A stretch of DNA of 64,000 bases. Origin: Eudoraea chungangensis (GTDB lineage: Bacteria; Bacteroidota; Bacteroidia; Flavobacteriales; Flavobacteriaceae). The position numbers and the translations under genes are program-made. This document shows positions 41,083 through 50,476 of the stretch, one piece after another. Each line of letters begins with the position of its first letter. Within the stretch, counting starts at the first letter, position 1. The notes beneath the pieces were generated by a model, which made no database searches, was not told the origin of the DNA, and worked only from the letters and a program-made list of their open reading frames with translations. The stretch lies in contig NZ_JARDUB010000002.1 of NCBI RefSeq assembly GCF_029360665.1, positions 124,001 to 188,000 of the forward strand. Direction: 5' to 3'.

Positions 41083-43104
41083 CTAGTTAAATATGTTTTT
41101 TAAAACGCTGCCTTCCACTAAATTTGGTAGGGTAACTTCTAAATTAGGTGTTCGTTTCATTTCATTCTTTATAGCGAATAATGCTTCTTTATTCCTTGCC
41201 CAGCTGCGCCTTGCAATACCATTATTTACGTCATAAAAGAGCATACTCTTAAGTCGCTTCCCGGCCTCCGCTGAACCATCCAAGACTAGTCCAAAACCAC
41301 CATTGATTACCTCGCCCCATCCAACACCACCACCATTGTGAATAGATACCCAACTAGCGCCTCTAAAGCTATCACCAATAACATTGTGAATAGCCATATC
41401 TGCGGTAAACTGACTCCCGTCGTAAATATTACTTGTTTCTCTGTAAGGTGAATCTGTGCCGCTAACATCGTGATGATCTCTTCCTAGAACAATTGGTGCA
41501 GTAATAGTTCCTTTTTTAATGGCTTTATTAAAGGCGTTTGCTATGGCAATTCGGCCCTGAGCGTCGGCATATAAAATCCTTGCCTGGGAACCAACGACTA
41601 ACTTATTGGCTTTCGCATCCCTGATCCATTTAATATTGTCGGACATTTGCTGTCTTATTTCAGACGGAGAGTTTTTATATAATTCCTCCATAACTGCTAA
41701 GGCGATGGCATCAGAATTATCAAGGTCTTTAGAATCTCCTGAAGTACACACCCATCTAAAAGGTCCAAAACCGTAGTCGAAACACATTGGACCTAATATA
41801 TCCTGGACATAAGATGGATATTTAAAGGTAGTTTCGGTAAGCATAATATCAGCTCCGGCTCTTGATGCTTCAAGTAAAAAGGCATTCCCATAGTCAAAGA
41901 AATAGGTTCCCTTGGCAACGTGTTTGTTAATTATGGCAACTTGCCTTCGAAGAGAAGCTTGCACTTTACTTTTAAAAAGTTCAGGATTACTTACCATTAA
42001 ATCGTTTGCTTCTTCATAGTCTAATCCCATAGGGTAATACCCTCCTGCCCATGGATTGTGTAAAGAAGTTTGGTCCGACCCCAAATGAACAAACAGGTTT
42101 TCTTCGTAAAACCTTTCCCAGACTTCAACGACATTTCCAATATATGCCAAGGATAATACTTCTTTATTTTTTACAGCCTTTTTAGTTCGCCCCACCAAAG
42201 AATCTATAGACTCATATAGTTCGTCTACCCAGCCTTGCGAATGTCTCTTATGTGCGGCCTTGTGGTTAACTTCTGCACAAACCGTAATACACTCTGCAAT
42301 ATTTCCGGCTTTAGGCTGCGCCCCGCTCATTCCTCCTAAACCTGCTGTTAAAAAAAGTTTTCCCTTTGGACTTTCATTTTTTGATAAAACCTTTCGAAAG
42401 GCATTCATTATGGTAATCGCTGTCCCATGAACTATTCCTTGAGGGCCAATATACATATAGGACCCAGCCGTCATTTGCCCGTATTGTGTAACCCCCAAAG
42501 CATTAAAACGCTCCCAATCATCCGGTTTAGAATAATTAGGAATCATCATACCATTGGTAATTACAACTCTTGGTCCCTCTGTAGGAGATGGAAAAAGGCC
42601 TAAGGGATGTCCAGAGTATATATGAAGGGTCTGTTGGCTCGTTATCTTTGCTAAATACTTCATAGTTAGAAGATATTGCGCCCAATTCTGAAAAACGGCC
42701 CCATTGCCTCCGTAGGTTATAAGTTCCTCTGGATGCTGTGCTACAGCAGGATCCAGATTATTTTGAATCATTAGCATAATGGCTGCCGCTTCTTTAATTT
42801 GATGCGGATACGCTGTAAGTGGTCTTGCATAAATGGCATAGGAAGGTTTAAATCTATACATATAAATCCTTCCATATAGTTCTAACTCCTGGGCAAATTC
42901 TATAGCCAATTCAGCATGCCATTTCCGAGGAAAATAACGCAGGGCATTATTCAGTGCTAAGTATTTTTCTTCCTTGGTTAGAATGTCTTTTCTTTTTGGG
43001 GCATGACTTGTTTTATCTGACCTTTCAACTTTAGGTGGAAGTTCAGCTGGTATTCCCTGAAGAATACTTTTCTTGAATGAATTTATTAACACTTCTTTTT
43101 TCAT
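41083..43104 (-). CDS. hutU: Urocanate hydratase, long Bacteroidota form
   Basis: NAD-dependent enzyme that turns urocanate into imidazolone propionate. The protein is 673 aa, about 115 longer than the classical form (near 555). The NAD-binding segment is TAGLGGMSGAQPKAG, and the active-site cysteine lies in GFGPFRWVCTSGD. QNWAQYLLTMKYLA and GPQGIVHGTAITIMNAFRK fit the family. The extra length is mainly at the N-terminus and in internal inserts, and is known from Bacteroidota. Gap of 10 nt after hutI. Confidence 0.95.
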   Translation of the reverse strand: MKKEVLINSFKKSILQGIPAELPPKVERSDKTSHAPKRKDILTKEEKYLALNNALRYFPRKWHAELAIEFAQELELYGRIYMYRFKPSYAIYARPLTAYPHQIKEAAAIMLMIQNNLDPAVAQHPEELITYGGNGAVFQNWAQYLLTMKYLAKITSQQTLHIYSGHPLGLFPSPTEGPRVVITNGMMIPNYSKPDDWERFNALGVTQYGQMTAGSYMYIGPQGIVHGTAITIMNAFRKVLSKNESPKGKLFLTAGLGGMSGAQPKAGNIAECITVCAEVNHKAAHKRHSQGWVDELYESIDSLVGRTKKAVKNKEVLSLAYIGNVVEVWERFYEENLFVHLGSDQTSLHNPWAGGYYPMGLDYEEANDLMVSNPELFKSKVQASLRRQVAIINKHVAKGTYFFDYGNAFLLEASRAGADIMLTETTFKYPSYVQDILGPMCFDYGFGPFRWVCTSGDSKDLDNSDAIALAVMEELYKNSPSEIRQQMSDNIKWIRDAKANKLVVGSQARILYADAQGRIAIANAFNKAIKKGTITAPIVLGRDHHDVSGTDSPYRETSNIYDGSQFTADMAIHNVIGDSFRGASWVSIHNGGGVGWGEVINGGFGLVLDGSAEAGKRLKSMLFYDVNNGIARRSWARNKEALFAIKNEMKRTPNLEVTLPNLVEGSVLKNIFN

Positions 43105-43114
43105 AATTATTTAA

Positions 43115-44362
43115 CTAGTTCTGCTCATAAATAACTTTACCATTTTTCACAATCATTTTTGGTTTAAGACCACCTTGATGGTAAAATATTTCATTTAAAT
43201 TAGAAGTCGGGAAAAAAGAAAGGTCTGCCAGGAAGCCTTTTTTAAGTACGCCTCTATCCCTTAAGTTTAATGCAGCCGCAGCCCTGAATGTTATAGCCGA
43301 CAAAACTTCGGCATTCGATAGTTTTTCCATGGATCCAAGTATGGCGGCCTCACTTAAAAGATCGCCCATGGGTGCAGAACCGGGATTATGGTCACTGGCA
43401 ATAGCTAAAGCTCCTCCCGCATCTAAAATCTTTCTGGCGGGGGTAAAACCACACCCAAGGCCCAGAGATGCTCCCGGTAGAGCTACGGAAATTACATTAC
43501 TTTGAGCCAGCAGGTCTATTTCCTTGTCTGTGCTAACTTCTAAATGGTCTGCGCTTAAAGCATTAAACTCTACCGCGAGCTTGCTTCCTCCAGTAGAAAA
43601 CTGGTCTGCATGAATGGTTAACAGAAACCCCAGCTCTTTGGCTTTTTCTAAATAGGGAATTATTTGTGTTTCGTTAAATGCTCCTTTTTCTATAAAGGCA
43701 TCTACCCTGTTACTAAGATTACGCTCCCTTATTAAGGGCAATAATTCTTCACTAATTATTTTGAGATAAGCCTCTGGAGATCCCTTAAAATCTTTGGGAG
43801 TTATATGTGCAGCCAAACAGGTGGATATAAAGTCTACTGGAAATTGTTCATCGGCCTCTTTAATAGCCTCGAGCATTTTTAATTCTTCTTTCACACTGAG
43901 ACCGTAGCCACTTTTTATTTCAATCGTGGTTACTCCATTGGATAAATGTTTTTTTGCTCTTTCTATTATTCCTTCTATTAGTGCTGTTTTCGAAGCATTC
44001 CGGGTTTGTGTAACGGTATCCCATATTCCGCCACCTTCTTCTGCGATCTCTAAATAGGTCTTGCCGGCATTTCTTTTGGCGTAGTCTTCGGCTCGGGAGC
44101 CTGCAAAACAAATGTGCGTATGCGCATCGACGAATCCTGGAAGACAAACAAAGTCTTCTTGTAAAGCTATAGTTTTGGTATTCGCAGTAATTCTCTTGTG
44201 CATTTCAGCATATACCCCTATTTCTTCAATTAGTCCATCTTTAATGAGAATTCCAGCACGATGTATTTTAGGTAGTTTATCATCTGGAATGGATCCTTTG
44301 AGAGGAATACCATCCATAGTTGCTACCTGACAAATAGGGCCAAATAAAGTAGTCTGTTCCAT
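43115..44362 (-). CDS. hutI: Imidazolonepropionase
   Basis: Zinc amidohydrolase that opens the imidazolone ring to give formimidoyl-glutamate, 415 aa. Metal-binding FVDAHTHICFAGSRAEDYAKR is near residues 78-98; IEIKSGYGLSVKEEL, TIHADQF and ASDHNPGSAPMG complete the fold. The start is 2 nt after the hutH stop, so the two are coupled. Confidence 0.95.
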   Translation of the reverse strand: MEQTTLFGPICQVATMDGIPLKGSIPDDKLPKIHRAGILIKDGLIEEIGVYAEMHKRITANTKTIALQEDFVCLPGFVDAHTHICFAGSRAEDYAKRNAGKTYLEIAEEGGGIWDTVTQTRNASKTALIEGIIERAKKHLSNGVTTIEIKSGYGLSVKEELKMLEAIKEADEQFPVDFISTCLAAHITPKDFKGSPEAYLKIISEELLPLIRERNLSNRVDAFIEKGAFNETQIIPYLEKAKELGFLLTIHADQFSTGGSKLAVEFNALSADHLEVSTDKEIDLLAQSNVISVALPGASLGLGCGFTPARKILDAGGALAIASDHNPGSAPMGDLLSEAAILGSMEKLSNAEVLSAITFRAAAALNLRDRGVLKKGFLADLSFFPTSNLNEIFYHQGGLKPKMIVKNGKVIYEQN

Positions 44363-44364
44363 AG

Positions 44365-45945
44365 CTAGTATGTTTCAAATAAATTACTGAAGGAAGTTTC
44401 CAAACTTAATCCTTCTTGTGTACAAACCCTTTCTACCGTTTTTAAAATGGTTTTGTTCTTTAACATGGCTATGCCTTTCTCAATATCCTCAGCAAAAACT
44501 CTGTCTTTATCTGCAAAAGCAACACTTTTTCTAACCGCATTATGCACTTCGTCTAATATTACACCCGATTTTAGAGGTTTTCTGTATTCAAAGGCCTGAG
44601 TCGCTGTAAGAAGTTCAATGGCCAATATTTTTTCTAGATTATCAATAACTCTAAGGGCTTTTCTTCCGGAAATAGACCCCATACTTACATGATCTTCCTG
44701 TCCCATTGAAGTAGGGATACTATCTGCGCTTGCAGGAAAACAAAGACTTTTATTCTCGCTGGCAAGTGCAGCCGTAGTATATTGCAATATCATATAGCCA
44801 GAATTAATTCCTGTGTCTTTCATTAACAATTTTGGAACGCCAGGACTATTACCCTCTAGGGCTAAATATATTCTCCGGTCGGAAATATTACCTAACTCAG
44901 AAGCAGCAACACAAGCATAATCCAAGGCCATGGCCAGAGGTTGGCCATGAAAGTTTCCCCCGCTAATAGTTAGATTTTCATTAAGTATCACTGGGTTGTC
45001 TGTAACCGAATTCAATTCGGTTAGAACAAGCTCTTTTAGATGCAACCAGGCATTTCTTGAGGCACCATGTACCTGTGGAATACATCGCAGGGAGTATGGG
45101 TCTTGCACACGTTCGCAGTCTATATGGTTTTCCATTATTTCAGACTCGCTTAGGAGTGATTTTACTCTTTCTGCTACATGAATATTTCCTTTAAATGGTC
45201 TTAATTGGTGTAATTCTTGGTAAAATGGTTTGATGGAACCTTGCAAGCCTTCAATCATCATCGCCCCGATTAGATCGGCATGGGAAAGACAATTGTACAT
45301 TTTTTCTAAAACCATTATAGCATGTGCTGCGATAAATTGTGTGCCATTTATTAAAGCAAGCCCCTCTTTAGGACCAAGTTTTAAGGCCTTTAGATTGGTT
45401 TTAGCAAAATACTCTTCGGAAGTAATGATAGTGCCATTGCTATGTAGTTTACCTAAATTGATTAAGGGTAAAAATAAATGTGATAAAGGAGCCAAGTCTC
45501 CTGATGCCCCAACCGATCCCTGAGAGGGCACTACAGGGATAATATCATTGTCTATATGCCACAAAATACGGTCTAGTGTTTTTTCTGAAATACCGGAATA
45601 TCCTTTGGCTAAAGAGTGCAGTTTTAAGATGAGCATTAACTTTGAAATTTCGATGCTTATTGGTTCCCCAACACCTACGCTATGACTTTTCAAAATATTA
45701 ATTTGGAGGACCCTTGTTTCTTCTTTAGAAATATGTGTGGTACAAAGAGGGCCAAAACCTGTGTTTATACCATAAACAGGTTCTTCTTTGGCAACAATGG
45801 TTTGCACTATTTTTTCACTTGCCCGAACTCTATTCCTTGCTTCTAAAGACAATACTCCCCGCATTGTGCCCCTCGCGATTTTTAAGGCTTTTTGACCTGT
45901 TAATTCCTCATCCCCATATTGGAATTGTTTAATCTCAGTTTTCAT
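44365..45945 (-). CDS. hutH: Histidine ammonia-lyase
   Basis: First enzyme of histidine degradation, producing urocanate and ammonia. The self-cyclising Ala-Ser-Gly that forms the MIO prosthetic group is in SQGSVGASGDLAPLSH (about residues 140-155). GLALINGTQ and SVTDNPVI are also typical. Length 526 aa. First gene of hutHIUG; a weak -7 element (TACATTTA, minus strand, 45965-45972) lies about 20 nt upstream. No regulator gene is adjacent. Confidence 0.95.
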   Translation of the reverse strand: MKTEIKQFQYGDEELTGQKALKIARGTMRGVLSLEARNRVRASEKIVQTIVAKEEPVYGINTGFGPLCTTHISKEETRVLQINILKSHSVGVGEPISIEISKLMLILKLHSLAKGYSGISEKTLDRILWHIDNDIIPVVPSQGSVGASGDLAPLSHLFLPLINLGKLHSNGTIITSEEYFAKTNLKALKLGPKEGLALINGTQFIAAHAIMVLEKMYNCLSHADLIGAMMIEGLQGSIKPFYQELHQLRPFKGNIHVAERVKSLLSESEIMENHIDCERVQDPYSLRCIPQVHGASRNAWLHLKELVLTELNSVTDNPVILNENLTISGGNFHGQPLAMALDYACVAASELGNISDRRIYLALEGNSPGVPKLLMKDTGINSGYMILQYTTAALASENKSLCFPASADSIPTSMGQEDHVSMGSISGRKALRVIDNLEKILAIELLTATQAFEYRKPLKSGVILDEVHNAVRKSVAFADKDRVFAEDIEKGIAMLKNKTILKTVERVCTQEGLSLETSFSNLFETY

Positions 45946-46051
45946 TTTAGAAGAGTTTGTACCATAAATGTATTCATAATGTTTTATAATTCTCGGCGAA
46001 GTATACTACTTTAATTTTATTATTAATTGAAATAGGAAATCTCTTAAATAC

Positions 46052-46059
46052 TACCTTTG
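46052..46059 (+). promoter_or_regulatory. -7 promoter element of the nitroreductase gene
   Basis: TACCTTTG matches TAnnTTTG exactly. Its TTG is in frame with the gene but is promoter sequence; the ATG at 46072 is the start. A TTG at 46027-46029 lies 22 nt upstream, slightly beyond the usual spacing. Confidence 0.6.
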
Positions 46060-46071
46060 TCAAAAAAAACA

Positions 46072-46623
46072 ATGGTAATAGACCTTATAAGAGAAAGAAG
46101 ATCTGTTTTTCCGGACAGTTACAGTTCTGAAAAAATTTCAAAAGAGGAGTTAGAAATATTATTAGAGGCGGCCAACTGGGCACCCACCCATAAGCGAACC
46201 GAACCTTGGCGCTTTAAAGTTTTAAGAGGAAAATCCTTAGAGAAATTAGGGGCTTTCTTGGCGGCAAAATATGTAGAAGTTGTAGAGAAACCCAAACAGT
46301 TTAAGATAAATAAATTGAAAGAAAACCCCACCAAAGCGGGAGCAATTATAGCCATCTGCATGCAAAGAGATGAGAAGGAACAATTACCGGAATGGGAAGA
46401 GATAGCCGCAACGGCAATGGCCGTGCAGAATATGTGGCTTTGCTGTGTTGAAATGGGATTAGGTGCTTATTGGAGTTCTCCAAGGCTAATATCTTATATG
46501 GATGAGTTTTTTGATTTAAATAAAGGAGAAAAGTGCTTGGGCTTCTTTTATGTGGGAAAATATAGTTCCCCTATTCCGGCAATTGAGAGAGGATCTATCG
46601 AGGAAAAGACCGTCTGGTTATAG
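46072..46623 (+). CDS. Nitroreductase family protein (flavin reductase)
   Basis: FMN-binding oxidoreductase, 183 aa from ATG 46072 (MVIDLIRERRSVFPDSYS). The FMN-phosphate contact R-R-S and the segment NWAPTHKRTEPWRFKVL (about residues 35-51) are typical of the YdjA-like subgroup. WLCCVEMGLGAYWSSP and the C-terminal GFFYVGK complete it. The gene is monocistronic and diverges from hutH. The substrate is unknown. Confidence 0.9.
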   Translation: MVIDLIRERRSVFPDSYSSEKISKEELEILLEAANWAPTHKRTEPWRFKVLRGKSLEKLGAFLAAKYVEVVEKPKQFKINKLKENPTKAGAIIAICMQRDEKEQLPEWEEIAATAMAVQNMWLCCVEMGLGAYWSSPRLISYMDEFFDLNKGEKCLGFFYVGKYSSPIPAIERGSIEEKTVWL

Positions 46624-46633
46624 CTTTTAGTTA

Positions 46634-47146
46634 CTATAGGAAAGGAAATAGAGAATTTTTGTATTCCCAGACCTTGGACAGATATAATCCAAGGAAAACA
46701 ATGGCTATCATAAATTTTAAAAATGTACCCGTGAGAAATCCAATAAAGGATCCAAAGGCCGCTTTGGCGGCTGTTTTTTTGTCGGCTTTGTTTATTAATT
46801 CTCCTACCATGGCACCTGCAAAAGGCCAGACAATAATGCCAAAGATTCCTAAGACAGGAAAGATAAAAGCTACTAATAAACCAATAATAGAACCAGTTAC
46901 GCCTGCCCTTGTCCCTCCAAATTTTTTGGTACCCATGGCAGGGATTACATAGTCTAGGCCTACTACACCTAAGGCAATTCCAAGGGTGCTTCCCAGAAAC
47001 CACCAATTTAATGGAACAGCAGATGTAAAGCTTAAAAGTAAAAGTCCAATCCAACTTAATGGCGGTCCGGGAATAACCGGGAGAAAACTTCCAGCAATAC
47101 CTGCCAACATTAGAAAAAGTCCCAAAACTACCAAGAGTATGTCCAT
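46634..47146 (-). CDS. DUF456-family membrane protein
   Basis: Integral membrane protein, about 170 aa, start at ATG 47146 (MDILLVVLGLFLMLAGIAGSFLPVIPGPPLSWIG). The internal pseudo-repeat with GLDYVIPAMGTKKFGGTRAG and glycine-rich helices (GSIIGLLVAFIFPVLGIFGIIVWPFAGAMVGE) is the DUF456 signature. A longer open frame reaching 47293 has no family support at its extra N-terminus. A possible -7 element (TATCTTCG on the minus strand) lies just upstream of 47146. Function unknown. Confidence 0.88.
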   Translation of the reverse strand: MDILLVVLGLFLMLAGIAGSFLPVIPGPPLSWIGLLLLSFTSAVPLNWWFLGSTLGIALGVVGLDYVIPAMGTKKFGGTRAGVTGSIIGLLVAFIFPVLGIFGIIVWPFAGAMVGELINKADKKTAAKAAFGSFIGFLTGTFLKFMIAIVFLGLYLSKVWEYKNSLFPFL

Positions 47147-47274
47147 AGTATTACTTCTTTGCAAATACGAAGATAGTTTTGTTTTAAGACATAGGTTCAC
47201 TTTAAGGGGAAACAAATTCGTAGCAATTGCCATGCATAAAAAAAATCGTAATTTCGACCTAGAACACTCTATTG

Positions 47275-47751
47275 ATGCAAAGGACAAGTGCAATTGGTAT
47301 GATATTTCTGTTAGTTTCGTGTGAGTTTTTCACTCCCAGTGAGAAGAGAACTGTGCAGTTAGCAGAAAAAGAATTACAATCAATTAATTGGAATGACGTA
47401 GATCAATACCCCTTGTTTGAGAATTGTGATGAAATGGCCGATAAGTTGAGTCAAAAGGAATGTTTTCAAAATACTTTACTGCTGCATTTTTCTAATACCC
47501 TTTTGGAATTTGAGTTTGTTTTAAATAAGGAGATTGAAGAACCCGTATATGTAGACTTTATTATTGACAAGCAAGGTTCGATTACGGTAATGCACATAGA
47601 AAAAAGTGGTCTCATTCAAGATCAAATTCCAGAATTTGATGGCATTATAAGTAGGAGTTTAAAAAATTTGCCTAAACTAGAGCCGGCTTTAAAGAGAGGA
47701 ATGCCTGTAGATGCAAAATGCAGAATTCCAATAAAGTTTCAATCTAACTAG
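47275..47751 (+). CDS. Small lipoprotein, possibly TonB-C-terminal-like
   Basis: 158-aa protein with a lipobox LLVSC16. The C-terminal half (EPVYVDFIIDKQGSITVMHIEKSG, LKNLPKLEPALKRGMPVDAKCRIPIKF) resembles the beta-sheet end of TonB-type energy transducers, though it lacks a membrane helix and proline spacer. I cannot name it further. It lies immediately upstream of ruvC (1 nt gap) and so shares its transcript. ATG 47275 is preferred over the overlapping TTG at 47272. Confidence 0.7.
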   Translation: MQRTSAIGMIFLLVSCEFFTPSEKRTVQLAEKELQSINWNDVDQYPLFENCDEMADKLSQKECFQNTLLLHFSNTLLEFEFVLNKEIEEPVYVDFIIDKQGSITVMHIEKSGLIQDQIPEFDGIISRSLKNLPKLEPALKRGMPVDAKCRIPIKFQSN

Positions 47752-47752
47752 T

Positions 47753-48316
47753 ATGAAGACATTGGGAAGGGAAAAGATAATTTTAGGGATAGATCCGGGA
47801 ACTACCATAATGGGATTTGGTATTATACAGGTGACCAACAAAAAGATGAAATTTGTTCAAATGAATGAGTTAATGCTGAAGAAGTACGATGACCCTTTTA
47901 CAAAACTGAAGTTGATATTTGATAGAACCATAGAGTTAATAGATACCTACCACCCTGATGAAATTGCTATTGAAGCGCCTTTTTATGGAAAGAATGTTCA
48001 GTCGATGCTGAAATTGGGGAGGGCCCAGGGGGTTGCAATGGCCGCTGGGTTAAGCAGGCAGGTACCCATTACAGAATATATGCCAAAGAAAATTAAAATG
48101 GCCATTACAGGGAATGGGAATGCCAGTAAGGAACAAGTGGCAAGGATGCTACAAAGTATATTGAATTTAAAAACTCTCCCGAAAAATTTGGATAGCACAG
48201 ATGGCTTGGCGGCAGCGGTCTGCCATTTTTATAATGAAGGCAAAATGGAAACTACGAAGAGCTATTCAAGCTGGGCCGCCTACGTAAAAAGTAACGAAAC
48301 CAAGGTAAAAAAGTAG
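47753..48316 (+). CDS. ruvC: Crossover junction endodeoxyribonuclease RuvC
   Basis: Holliday-junction resolvase, 187 aa. The catalytic aspartate is in ILGIDPGTTIMGFGI (about residues 10-24) and the second acidic residue in IAIEAPFYGKNVQSMLKLGRAQGV. The C-terminal DSTDGLAAAVCHFY supplies the final aspartates. It acts in recombination and repair with RuvAB, which are not present here. Cotranscribed with the lipoprotein gene upstream. Confidence 0.95.
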   Translation: MKTLGREKIILGIDPGTTIMGFGIIQVTNKKMKFVQMNELMLKKYDDPFTKLKLIFDRTIELIDTYHPDEIAIEAPFYGKNVQSMLKLGRAQGVAMAAGLSRQVPITEYMPKKIKMAITGNGNASKEQVARMLQSILNLKTLPKNLDSTDGLAAAVCHFYNEGKMETTKSYSSWAAYVKSNETKVKK

Positions 48317-48374
48317 TGCGGTTTTAAGTTTTGTTGACCTTTTTAAACATAACTATTCCTAAGCAAGAAATATA

Positions 48375-49508
48375 GTGGCAGGCATTTATATTCATATCCC
48401 ATTTTGTAAGCAAGCCTGTTACTATTGTGACTTTCACTTTTCAACTTCCCTAAAAAATAAAGACACTCTTCTTTGGTCATTGGAAAATGAATTGTTGCTA
48501 CGGAAGAAGGAATTAGGCAATGGCATAATTGATACTATCTATTTTGGAGGAGGAACGCCTTCCCTTTTGAGTTCTCAGGAAATAGCACGGCTTATTAACT
48601 CTATTCATAAATCGTATGTAGTAAATAGGAATCCTGAGATAACCTTAGAGGCAAACCCAGATGATCTTTCTTTAGAAAAATTAAAAGAATTAGCCGCTTC
48701 ACCTATTAATAGATTAAGTATTGGAATTCAGTCTTTTTTTGATACAGATCTAAAACTGATGAATAGGGCACATAATTCAAGAGAGGCCAGACGCTCTGTA
48801 AAAGAAGCGCAAGCGTATTTCGAAAATATTTCGATCGATTTAATATATGGAATACCGAATGCCAGCGATGCCCAATGGAGAGCAAATATTGAACAGGCAC
48901 TGGCTTTTAAGGTGCCGCATATTTCTGCCTATGCCCTGACGGTTGAACCAAGAACGGCCTTAAAATCCTTTATACAGAAAGGACTTATGCCAGACGTAGA
49001 TGAAGAAAAGGCAGCCGCGCAATTTTTTGTTCTTATAGACCTTTTGGAAAAAAATGGTTTCCTGCATTACGAAGTTTCAAATTTTGGAAAGAAAGATTTT
49101 TTTTCTAAAAATAATACTGCTTATTGGACAGGCAAGAGCTATCTGGGAATTGGACCTTCTGCACATTCATATGATGGATTATCACGCAAATGGAATGTCC
49201 GAAATAATGTAAAATACATTAAAGCCCTTCAGAAAGATAAATTGCCTTATGAAAAAGAAACCTTGACTAAAACAGATCGCTATAATGAGTATATAATGAC
49301 CTCTTTACGGACTATGTGGGGCATTTCTCTAACAGAAATAGCCAATCGCTTTGGTGATAAATATGCCGAGTTTACAATATTACAGGCTTCAGATCGGATT
49401 AAACAAGGTTTATTAATTCAGGAGGGTGAGACTCTTAAAGTTTCTAAAGAGGGAAAGTTTTTATCGGATGGCATTGCAAGTGATCTTTTTATGATTAAAT
49501 TGAGTTGA
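48375..49508 (+). CDS. hemW: Radical SAM protein HemW (haem chaperone)
   Basis: HemN-like radical SAM protein that inserts haem rather than oxidising coproporphyrinogen. The cluster motif is C11-x3-C15-x2-C18 followed by D, without the extra cysteine of HemN (YIHIPFCKQACYYCDFHFS). GGGTPSLLSS and SIGIQSFFDTDLKLMNRAH are family marks. Length 377 aa. The start is a GTG at 48375. The window therefore holds both hemN and hemW. Confidence 0.93.
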   Translation: MAGIYIHIPFCKQACYYCDFHFSTSLKNKDTLLWSLENELLLRKKELGNGIIDTIYFGGGTPSLLSSQEIARLINSIHKSYVVNRNPEITLEANPDDLSLEKLKELAASPINRLSIGIQSFFDTDLKLMNRAHNSREARRSVKEAQAYFENISIDLIYGIPNASDAQWRANIEQALAFKVPHISAYALTVEPRTALKSFIQKGLMPDVDEEKAAAQFFVLIDLLEKNGFLHYEVSNFGKKDFFSKNNTAYWTGKSYLGIGPSAHSYDGLSRKWNVRNNVKYIKALQKDKLPYEKETLTKTDRYNEYIMTSLRTMWGISLTEIANRFGDKYAEFTILQASDRIKQGLLIQEGETLKVSKEGKFLSDGIASDLFMIKLS

Positions 49509-49560
49509 GAAGAAGTGGCTCAGAGTTATTTTATTATATAGAAGCAAGGCTAAGAATTCT

Positions 49561-50328
49561 ATGACTGTTGTATACAGATTTAATAATAAAGATTATAAGG
49601 TTGACCTGAAAAATGGCTTAGATATCTCCATTTCTCTGCGTGGAGATTCTTCTAATGTTATAGCCTGGGATGCGGAACTTCCTAAAATTGAGCCTTATGA
49701 AAAAGATGGTTTTGTGGGGAAGGTTTCGGAAGGTGCGTCGGTAAATTTCAATAATATAAATTTCAATCCACATTCGCACATAACCCATACAGAATGCGTG
49801 GGTCATATTACAAAAGAAGTGTATTCCATAAATAAGGAACTAAAGCAATTTTTCTTTTTGGCAGAATTGATTACCATTGCTCCTGAAAAGTATAAGGACG
49901 ATTTCGTAATATCGAAGAGGCAATTAGAATACGCCTTAAAAGATAAAAGACCATCTGCTCTGGTTATTAGGACTTTACCGAATTTAAAAGAGAAGCTATT
50001 TCAAAATTATTCCAATACCAATCCTGCATATCTGCTCGAAGAATCCGCATTATTTTTGAACGAAATAGGGGTAGAACATTTGTTAATAGACCTTCCTTCT
50101 GTAGACAAGGAAAAGGATAAGGGCGCGCTCTTGGCCCATAAGGCTTTCTGGGGGCTACATACGAATATTCGTAAACAAGCTACAATTACAGAGTTTGTTT
50201 TTGTCAGAAATACTATTTTGGACGGTAGTTATTTGTTAAACCTTCAAGTAGCACCTATAGAGAATGATGCCAGCCCTAGCAGACCTGTCTTGTTTTCTTT
50301 AAGGGAGAAGGAGATTAATATAACTTAG
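49561..50328 (+). CDS. Cyclase-family metal-dependent hydrolase (kynurenine-formamidase-like)
   Basis: 255-aa protein of the cyclase/formamidase fold. The likely metal-binding motif is HSHITHTECVGHI (about residues 71-83), a variant of H-x-G-T-H-x-D. The ending IENDASPSRPVLF is also seen in relatives. It acts on an amide or lactone of unknown identity. It lies 52 nt after hemW on the same strand. Confidence 0.75.
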   Translation: MTVVYRFNNKDYKVDLKNGLDISISLRGDSSNVIAWDAELPKIEPYEKDGFVGKVSEGASVNFNNINFNPHSHITHTECVGHITKEVYSINKELKQFFFLAELITIAPEKYKDDFVISKRQLEYALKDKRPSALVIRTLPNLKEKLFQNYSNTNPAYLLEESALFLNEIGVEHLLIDLPSVDKEKDKGALLAHKAFWGLHTNIRKQATITEFVFVRNTILDGSYLLNLQVAPIENDASPSRPVLFSLREKEINIT

Positions 50329-50476
50329 GCTTCTTTAAAACTAAACTCTTCAACTATGGTAAGGTTCTATTATGAAGGCTCATAGAATTAGTTTATTTTC
50401 GCTTTTATCGACTTTGGAAAAAAGTGGATTTAAATAGTAGAAGTGCGGAATTACCGCATGAAGTATTAGTGGTTAA

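Noticed and set aside
46548-47293. Longer reading of the DUF456 gene and an overlapping 168-codon frame
   Set aside because: Family similarity begins at ATG 47146; the extra N-terminus is in the promoter region and the other frame is a shadow.
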